Positions 1 to 3,951 of a stretch of 6,037 bases of DNA are shown here, one piece after another. Within the stretch, counting starts at the first letter, position 1, and the number at the start of each line of letters is the position of its first letter. The position numbers were made by a program, and so were the translations under genes. Location: positions 1-6,037 of the forward strand of contig CAYUJV010000145.1 in NCBI GenBank assembly GCA_964445085.1, given 5' to 3'. The notes under the pieces were generated by a model that saw nothing but the letters and a program-made list of their open reading frames with translations, did no database searches and was not told the DNA's origin. This DNA is from Thiobacter sp964445085. GTDB taxonomy: Bacteria > Pseudomonadota > Gammaproteobacteria > Burkholderiales > Thiobacteraceae.

Positions 1-477
1 GCCATCGCCTTCGCCGAGACCGGCCACCTGTGCCTGTCCACCCTGCACGCCAACAGCGCGAACCAGGCCCTGGACCGCATCATCAACTTCTTCCCGGAAG
101 ACCGGCGCGATCAATTGTTGATGGACCTGTCGCTGAACCTGAAGGCCTTCGTGTCGCAACGCCTGATCCCGCGCCGCGAGGGCAAGGGCCGCGTCGCCGC
201 CATCGAGATCATGCTCAACTCGCCGCTGATCGCCGACCTGATCTTCAAGGGCGATGTGCACGAGATCAAGGAAGTCATGGCCAAGTCGCGCGAGATCGGC
301 ATGCAGACCTTCGACCAGCACCTGTTCGAGCTGTACGAGGCCGGCCTCATCAGCTACGAGGACGCGCTGCGCAACGCCGACTCCCTAAACGACCTGCGCC
401 TGCAGATCAAGCTGCACGGCCAGGAGGCGAAGGACCGCGACATCATGTCGGGCATCGACCACCTGGATCTGATCTAG
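1..477 (+). CDS. pilU: Type IV pilus retraction ATPase PilU, C-terminal part (5' truncated by window)
   Basis: This is the last 158 codons of a PilT/PilU-family hexameric secretion ATPase, read in frame from base 1 to the TAG at 475-477. PilU works with PilT at the cytoplasmic base of the type IV pilus and powers pilus depolymerisation and twitching. The visible part opens in the His box of the family (AETGHLCLSTLHANSANQAL, with the two conserved histidines at fragment residues 9 and 16), followed by DRIINFFP and the helical C-terminal domain (QRLIPRREGKGRVAAIEIM, then GMQTFDQHLFELYEAGLISY). The Walker A and B motifs lie upstream of the window. The wording 'LSTLHANSANQALDRIINFFP' and the long tail ending in GIDHLDLI favour PilU over PilT, which usually has GTLHTTSA. 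Full-length PilU is about 380 residues, so roughly 220 are missing. The gene converges on rlmL. Family assignment is very secure; PilU versus PilT is fairly secure. Confidence 0.93.
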   Translation, partial: AIAFAETGHLCLSTLHANSANQALDRIINFFPEDRRDQLLMDLSLNLKAFVSQRLIPRREGKGRVAAIEIMLNSPLIADLIFKGDVHEIKEVMAKSREIGMQTFDQHLFELYEAGLISYEDALRNADSLNDLRLQIKLHGQEAKDRDIMSGIDHLDLI

Positions 478-486
478 CGGCTTGCC

Positions 487-520
487 GCAAAGCTACTGCG
501 CGGGTGGCGCGCGCATTTGC
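487..520. repeat. Imperfect palindrome / hairpin downstream of pilU
   Basis: GCAAA (487-491) pairs with TTTGC (516-520), and TGCGCG (497-502) pairs with CGCGCA (510-515). The loop is 7 nt and a 5-nt bulge (492-496) sits on the left arm, giving 11 base pairs in all. It starts 9 bp after the pilU stop codon, where a terminator would be expected, but there is no run of T after either arm. It is therefore not a canonical intrinsic terminator. It could instead be a REP-like palindrome or a stem that protects the 3' end of the mRNA. The pairing is read directly from the sequence; the role is inference. Confidence 0.55.
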
Positions 521-528
521 GATGCTCG

Positions 529-546
529 CTGTACTCCCTTGTACAG
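529..546. repeat. Perfect 6-bp inverted repeat CTGTAC-N6-GTACAG
   Basis: CTGTAC at 529-534 and GTACAG at 541-546 are exact reverse complements separated by TCCCTT. It lies in the middle of the convergent pilU/rlmL spacer, 8 bp after the larger hairpin at 487-520. On its own such a short stem is weak evidence. Together with the neighbouring palindrome it suggests that most of the 478-599 spacer is one structured element. No coding function is apparent in the spacer. Confidence 0.45.
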
Positions 547-599
547 GTGCGCTTCTCGGCGGCCAGCCGGGCTTGCTCGCGACCTTTTGCAGAGGTTCC

Positions 600-1757
600 C
601 TAACCTTTGTCTGGTCGGTTGCTCCCAGCGACGAGCTTGATCTCGTACAGTCGGCACTCCAGCGGGCCGTTGAACAGCGGCGTCTTGCGCGAGGGCTTGA
701 GCCGCATGAGCTTGGGCAGGCGCGTGTCGGCGGTGAAGATGTAGGCAGTCCAGCCGGCGAAGCGCTGCTTCAGCACCGTCGCCAGCTTCGGATACAGCTC
801 CGCCAGCGCCTGCTGGTCGCCGATGCGCTCGCCGTAGGGCGGGTTGGTCACGAGAATGCCGCCCTGCGCCGGCGCTTCCACGTTCAGCACGTCGCACTGG
901 CTCAAGGTCACCACCTCGCCCAGGCCCGCCTCGCCGAAATTCCGGCGCGCATCATTCAGCGCAAAGCCCGACACATCGCTGCCGAAGATGGGCAGCTTCT
1001 CCACGGGCCGACGCGCGTCCGTCGCCTCGCGCCGGATTCTCGCCCAGGCCTTGGCGTCGAGATTCTTTAGTTGCTCGAACCCGAAGCCGCGCCCCAGCCC
1101 CGGCGCGATGTCCAGGGACATCATCGCCGCTTCCATCAGGAAGGTGCCGCTGCCGCACATCGGGTCGAGCAAGGGGATCCCCGGCGCCCAGCCGGCAAGC
1201 TTCAGGATGCCCGCCGCCAGGTTCTCGCGCAGCGGCGCCTCGCCGGTGGACTTGCGCCAGCCGCGCTTGAACAGCGCCTCGCCCGAGGTGTCGAGATAGA
1301 GCGTGACGCGCTCGGCGTCGAGGAAGGCGTGGATGCGCACCTCGGGACGCCGCGTGTCCACGTCCGGGCGGCTGCCGCCGGCTTCGCGGAAGCGGTCGCA
1401 GACCGCGTCCTTGATCTTCAGGGTGATGAAGTTGAGGCTCTTCAGCGGGCATTTCTGCGCCGCGGTGTTGATGGCGAAGGTCTGACCCACATCGAAGTAA
1501 CGCGCCCAGTCCACGGCGTAGGCCAGTTTGTAGATGTCGTCCTCGGTGCGATAGGCGCCGCCGGCCACGCGCCAGAGCACCCGGCTGGCGACGCGGCTCC
1601 ACAGATTGGCCCGATAGCACAGGGTGAACTCGCCCTGGAAGCCGACGCCGCCGTCGGTGACGGCGACTTTCTGCGCGCCGAGGGCGGCGAGCTCGTCGGC
1701 CAGCGGCTGTTCCAGACCGCGCGGACAGGGCGCGAAAAATGCCTCCAGCTGCGCCAT
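600..1757 (-). CDS. rlmL: 23S rRNA (guanine-N2)-methyltransferase, RlmL-type (THUMP + Rossmann MTase)
   Basis: Encodes 385 residues starting MAQLEAFFAPCPRG. It is a cytoplasmic SAM-dependent RNA methyltransferase of the RlmL/YcbY family, which makes m2G at about position 2445 of 23S rRNA. A ferredoxin-like/THUMP RNA-binding region covers about residues 45-155 (for example FAINTAAQKCPLKSLNF). The catalytic domain carries motif I DPMCGSGTFLMEAAM at 198-212 and the N2-guanine motif IV NPPYGERIG at 305-313. E. coli RlmL is about 700 residues because it is fused to RlmK; this is the standalone RlmL half common in betaproteobacteria. The ATG at 1757-1755 was chosen because homologues start here and it overlaps the hemJ stop (TGATG). 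There is no strong Shine-Dalgarno, so translation is probably coupled to hemJ. The stop is TAG at 602-600. The exact target base is inferred from the family. Confidence 0.93.
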   Translation of the reverse strand: MAQLEAFFAPCPRGLEQPLADELAALGAQKVAVTDGGVGFQGEFTLCYRANLWSRVASRVLWRVAGGAYRTEDDIYKLAYAVDWARYFDVGQTFAINTAAQKCPLKSLNFITLKIKDAVCDRFREAGGSRPDVDTRRPEVRIHAFLDAERVTLYLDTSGEALFKRGWRKSTGEAPLRENLAAGILKLAGWAPGIPLLDPMCGSGTFLMEAAMMSLDIAPGLGRGFGFEQLKNLDAKAWARIRREATDARRPVEKLPIFGSDVSGFALNDARRNFGEAGLGEVVTLSQCDVLNVEAPAQGGILVTNPPYGERIGDQQALAELYPKLATVLKQRFAGWTAYIFTADTRLPKLMRLKPSRKTPLFNGPLECRLYEIKLVAGSNRPDKG

Positions 1758-2170
1758 CAGAAGGGCTTCACCACGACCAGGATGACCACGGCGATGAGAA
1801 TCAGCACCGGGAATTCGTTGAACCAGCGGAACCAGACGTGGCTCCTGGCATTGCGATCGTGCTTGAAGTCGGCAAGGAGCTTGCCGCACCAGAGGTGATA
1901 GAGGATGAGCACGGTGACCAGTGCCAGCTTGAGATGGAGCCAGCCGCCGGTGATGCCATAGCCCAGCCACAGCCACAGCCCGAGGGCCACGGTGATGATG
2001 CCACCGGGCGTCATGATGCCGTAGAACAGCTTGCGCTCCATGATCTTGAAGCGTTCGATCGACGCTGCGTCCGAGCTCATGGCGTGATAGACGAACAGCC
2101 GTGGCAGGTAGAATAGGCCCGCGAACCAGGTGACCATGAAAATGATGTGGAACGCCTTGACCCAGAGCAT
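1757..2170 (-). CDS. hemJ: Protoporphyrinogen oxidase HemJ (UPF0093 membrane protein)
   Basis: Encodes a 137-residue integral membrane protein of the HemJ family, which oxidises protoporphyrinogen IX to protoporphyrin IX, the penultimate step of haem synthesis, in many bacteria lacking HemG or HemY. It begins MLWVKAFHIIFMVTWFAGLF, the family signature, with the conserved His at residue 8. YLPRLFVYHA follows at 21-30, FYGIMTPGG at 49-57, LHLKLALV with a conserved Lys at 81, and RWFNEFPVL at 115-123. Four hydrophobic segments are visible at about 5-25, 51-70, 78-96 and 119-136. The length matches the family (about 140). The ATG at 2170-2168 is preceded by AGGGGAG (2183-2177) at 6-nt spacing. 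The TGA at 1759-1757 overlaps the rlmL ATG by one base, so hemJ is the first gene of a two-gene unit. It is divergent from the thioredoxin-like gene at 2228. Confidence 0.93.
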   Translation of the reverse strand: MLWVKAFHIIFMVTWFAGLFYLPRLFVYHAMSSDAASIERFKIMERKLFYGIMTPGGIITVALGLWLWLGYGITGGWLHLKLALVTVLILYHLWCGKLLADFKHDRNARSHVWFRWFNEFPVLILIAVVILVVVKPF

Positions 2171-2176
2171 GTCGGA

Positions 2177-2183
2177 CTCCCCT
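2177..2183 (-). promoter_or_regulatory. Strong Shine-Dalgarno for hemJ
   Basis: On the minus strand, AGGGGAG lies 6 nt before the hemJ ATG. It is the strongest ribosome binding site on the minus strand here and fixes the hemJ start, since the open frame itself continues far upstream without a stop. The downstream gene rlmL has no comparable site. Confidence 0.75.
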
Positions 2184-2207
2184 GAAAACCCCGCACCCAA
2201 AACCCAA

Positions 2208-2238
2208 ATGATACCGAAGAAACCCGCATGAACCTCAA
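2208..2238 (-). promoter_or_regulatory. Tentative sigma70-type promoter for hemJ-rlmL
   Basis: In the 57-bp divergent spacer (2171-2227), the minus strand shows TATCAT (2213-2208), a 5/6 match to the -10 consensus. TTGAGG (2238-2233), a 4/6 match to -35, lies 19 bp upstream, inside the first codons of the divergent gene. The spacing is longer than ideal. The transcript would start about 30 nt before the hemJ ATG. No convincing promoter is visible for the plus-strand gene in this spacer. This is weak pattern evidence only. Confidence 0.2.
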
Positions 2239-2749
2239 ACCCGCCCTGCAACGCCACAAAGGCAAGCTCGTTCCCCTGCTGCTGATCGGCCTCATTGCCT
2301 ACATGTGGTTCCGTCCCCCGGCCTGGGTGCAGGACATGAACGAACCCTTGCCGCCGATTCCCTTCACCACGCTGGACGGGCGCCAGGGCAGCCTCGACAG
2401 CCTGCGCGGCAAGGTGGTGCTGGTGAATTTCTGGGCCACCTGGTGCCCCTATTGCCGCCACGAAATGCCCGAGATGCAGGCATTCTATCGGGACTACGCG
2501 GCCAAGGGCTTCGAGATCGTCGCCTTCAGCGTCGACGACGACGCGGGCAAGGCGCAGGAATATTTTCGCGCGGCGGGCTACCGCTTTCCCGCCGCCATGG
2601 CCGACATCTCCACCCAGCAGGCCTTCGGCGGCGTGAGCCGCATCCCCACCTCCTTCATCATCGACCGCGACGGCAAGCTGCGCCACAAGGTGAACGGGCA
2701 GGTGTATTACGGGCGCTTGAAGGGGTTGGTGGAGCCGCTGCTGAAGTAG
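2228..2749 (+). CDS. Membrane-anchored TlpA-family thiol-disulfide oxidoreductase (CPYC active site)
   Basis: Encodes 173 residues. A short basic N-terminus and one hydrophobic segment (about residues 13-28, KLVPLLLIGLIAYMWF) look like an uncleaved signal anchor. This places the rest in the periplasm. The thioredoxin-like domain runs from about 40 to 173. FTTLDGRQGSLDSLRGK is typical of the AhpC/TSA-redoxin group, VNFWATWCPYCRHEMP (67-81) holds the redox cysteines C73 and C76, and RIPTSFIIDRDG (138-149) holds the cis-proline (P140). Such proteins exchange disulfides in the cell envelope, for example in cytochrome c maturation or thiol protection; the partner here is unknown. Most TlpA relatives have CxPC, whereas this one has CPYC. 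The ATG at 2228 has only a weak purine stretch (GAAGAAA) upstream but gives the expected signal anchor. It is divergent from hemJ. Confidence 0.88.
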   Translation: MNLKPALQRHKGKLVPLLLIGLIAYMWFRPPAWVQDMNEPLPPIPFTTLDGRQGSLDSLRGKVVLVNFWATWCPYCRHEMPEMQAFYRDYAAKGFEIVAFSVDDDAGKAQEYFRAAGYRFPAAMADISTQQAFGGVSRIPTSFIIDRDGKLRHKVNGQVYYGRLKGLVEPLLK

Positions 2750-2754
2750 GGCCG

Positions 2755-2768
2755 GCGCGCCGCCGCGC
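2755..2768 (+). other. GC-rich hairpin after the thioredoxin-like gene
   Basis: GCGCG (2755-2759) and CGCGC (2764-2768) form a 5-bp stem with a 4-nt loop, starting 5 bp after the stop codon at 2747-2749. No T-run follows, so it is not a clear intrinsic terminator. In such GC-rich DNA a short stem like this can arise by chance. Confidence 0.2.
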
Positions 2769-2810
2769 ACCACCCGATCCCATGCGCTAAACTTCCCCCA
2801 GACCCCCTCT

Positions 2811-2814
2811 GGAG
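2811..2814 (+). promoter_or_regulatory. Shine-Dalgarno GGAG for the DUF4197 gene
   Basis: GGAG lies 6 nt before the ATG at 2821 and supports that start. Its first two bases form the right end of a short inverted repeat, CCAGA (2798-2802) and TCTGG (2808-2812) with a CCCCC loop. The ribosome site could therefore be partly paired in the mRNA. Confidence 0.6.
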
Positions 2815-2820
2815 CCTCCC

Positions 2821-3504
2821 ATGAAAAAGCCCCTCGCGATCCTCCTGCTCGGCTTTGCCGTCACTGGCGCCGCCGTCGCCGCCTCCCTCGCCGACTACAC
2901 CGACGCCCAGACGGTGAAGGGCCTGAAGGAAGCGCTCACCCAGAGCGCCGCCGGCGCCGTGGCGAAGCTGGGCAGGACGGACGGCTTCTTCGGCAACGAC
3001 AAGGTAAAAATCCCCCTGCCCGAGTCGCTGCAGCGCGTGGAGGGCCTCATGCGCACTTTCGGCATGGGCAAGCAGGCCGACGAGCTGGTGCTCGCCATGA
3101 ACCGCGCGGCGGAAGCGGCGGTGCCGGAAGGCAAGAAAATTCTCCTCGACGCGGTCAAGAACATGTCCTTCGAGGATGCCAAGGGCATCGTCACCGGCGG
3201 CGAGGATGCCGCCACCCAGTATTTCCGCCGCACCACCAGCGGCCCGCTGCACGACAAGTTCCTGCCCATCGTCGCGAAGATGACCCAGCGCGTGGCCCTG
3301 GCGCAGAAGTACGACCAGTACGCCGGCAAGGCCGCCCGGTTCGGCCTGGTGAGCGAGAAAGACGCCAAGCTCAACGAATACGTGACCGACAAGACCCTGG
3401 ACGGCCTGTACCTGATGATGGCCGAGGAGGAAAAGGCCATCCGCAAGGACCCGATCGGGCGCGGCGGTTACTGGCTCGGCAAGATCTTCGGCGCGGTGAA
3501 GTAG
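2821..3504 (+). CDS. Exported DUF4197-family protein of unknown function
   Basis: Encodes 227 residues, the usual length for DUF4197, a mostly proteobacterial family with no established function. Residues 1-20 form a classical signal peptide (KK, hydrophobic core LAILLLGFAV, AVA-A cleavage site near 20/21). There is no lipobox cysteine, so a soluble periplasmic protein is expected. Family features in order are LKEALTQSA near 35-43, DGFFGNDKVKIPLPESL (54-70), MNRAAEAAV (93-101), MSFEDAKGIVTGGEDAATQYFRRTT (115-139), FLPIVAKM (147-154) and LNEYVTDKTLDGLYLMMAEEE (184-204). The rest looks all-alpha. The ATG is supported by GGAG 6 nt upstream and by the signal peptide. The stop codon is 7 bp from the next gene (yqaA-like), so the two are probably co-transcribed. 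A 71-bp spacer separates it from the thioredoxin-like gene, so it may or may not share that transcript. Confidence 0.9.
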   Translation: MKKPLAILLLGFAVTGAAVAASLADYTDAQTVKGLKEALTQSAAGAVAKLGRTDGFFGNDKVKIPLPESLQRVEGLMRTFGMGKQADELVLAMNRAAEAAVPEGKKILLDAVKNMSFEDAKGIVTGGEDAATQYFRRTTSGPLHDKFLPIVAKMTQRVALAQKYDQYAGKAARFGLVSEKDAKLNEYVTDKTLDGLYLMMAEEEKAIRKDPIGRGGYWLGKIFGAVK

Positions 3505-3511
3505 CCCCGCC

Positions 3512-3925
3512 GTGCTGGCGCTGGCGGGGCTGTTCGCCGCCTCGTTCTTTTCCGCGACCCTGCTGCCCGGCCATTCCGAAGCGGCGCTACTGGCCTTCCT
3601 GCATTTCCACCCCGAGCAGCTGTGGCCGGCGCTGGCCGTCGCCACCTGCGGCAACAGCCTGGGGGGCATGAGCTCCTACCTGATCGGCCGTCTGCTCCCG
3701 GAGAGAGGGCTGGAAAAGGCCGGCGCGCGCGGCATCGCCTGGGTCCGCCGCTACGGCAGCTTGTCCCTGCTGCTGGCGTGGCTTCCCGTGGTCGGCGACG
3801 CCCTGCCCCTGGCCGCGGGGTGGCTGCGGATCAACCCCTGGCTGTGCGCGCTGTTCATGACCATCGGCAAGTTCGCCCGCTATGCCGCTCTGGCCGCTCT
3901 CGCGGGGCATGTCGCGCTCCGCTAA
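3512..3925 (+). CDS. yqaA: YqaA-family (VTT/DedA-related) inner-membrane protein
   Basis: Encodes 137 residues, close to E. coli YqaA (142). It is a small multi-pass membrane protein of the YqaA group (COG1238), distantly related to the DedA/SNARE-associated (VTT) proteins; a molecular function is not established. Visible motifs are SFFSATLLPGHSEAALLAFL (11-30), the glycine-rich CGNSLGGMSSYLIGRLLP (46-63), and LPVVGDALPLAAGWLRINPW (91-110) in the second conserved half. Hydrophobic stretches lie at about 2-19, 36-58, 84-104 and 110-132. The start is GTG at 3512. An in-frame stop at 3497-3499 excludes any longer form, and no ATG occurs before residue 53. There is no good Shine-Dalgarno, and the upstream DUF4197 stop is 7 bp away, so translational coupling is likely. 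The TAA stop is at 3923-3925. Confidence 0.87.
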   Translation: MLALAGLFAASFFSATLLPGHSEAALLAFLHFHPEQLWPALAVATCGNSLGGMSSYLIGRLLPERGLEKAGARGIAWVRRYGSLSLLLAWLPVVGDALPLAAGWLRINPWLCALFMTIGKFARYAALAALAGHVALR

Positions 3926-3928
3926 AAT
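3923..3928 (+). promoter_or_regulatory. Possible -10 element (TAAAAT) before the FAD-oxidoreductase gene
   Basis: TAAAAT matches the sigma70 -10 consensus at 5 of 6 positions and overlaps the yqaA stop codon. It lies 23 bp before the ATG at 3952. No clear -35 element is found 16-18 bp upstream, where the sequence is GC-rich. It is one of the few A/T clusters in the area. If active it would give the flavoprotein gene its own start site with a leader of about 15-20 nt. Confidence 0.3.
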
Positions 3929-3951
3929 GGCGTTTTGCCGGATTCCGTTTC

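Larger units (their letters stand above)
485..596. repeat. Candidate dispersed palindromic (REP-like) element filling the pilU-rlmL spacer
   Basis: Almost the whole 122-bp spacer between the two convergent genes consists of palindromic sequence. It has a GCAAA...TTTGC-bounded hairpin (487-520), a CTGTAC/GTACAG stem (529-546), a GC-rich CGGC...GCCG-type region (558-572) and a final TTTTGC (585-590) that can also pair with the opening GCAAA. The right edge runs up to the rlmL stop codon (600-602). Elements of this size and structure at 3' ends of convergent genes are typical of REP/BIME-like non-autonomous repeats in proteobacteria. The structure is seen in the sequence; that it is multicopy in the genome is inferred and cannot be tested in this window. 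Confidence 0.4.

Noticed and set aside
487..546. Intrinsic (rho-independent) terminator for pilU or rlmL
   Set aside because: Stems are present but no U-run follows on either strand, so I recorded them as palindromes rather than as a terminator.
30..1070. Plus-strand open frame of 346 codons across pilU, the spacer and rlmL
   Set aside because: It spans two real genes on opposite strands, is out of frame with pilU, has low-complexity Arg/Pro/Ala/Gly composition and no recognisable domain.
1758..2207. N-terminal extension of rlmL upstream of 1757
   Set aside because: The extension is the hemJ gene read in another frame; family start and TGATG overlap both support the ATG at 1757.
2171..2773. 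N-terminal extension of hemJ through the open minus-strand frame up to 2773
   Set aside because: HemJ proteins begin MLWVKAFHIIF as here, the ribosome site is at 2177-2183, and the extension lies antisense to the thioredoxin-like gene.
2707..3669. Minus-strand open frame of 320 codons opposite DUF4197 and yqaA
   Set aside because: It is a shadow of GC-rich coding sequence on the other strand; the plus-strand genes have signal peptide, family motifs and ribosome sites, and this frame has none.
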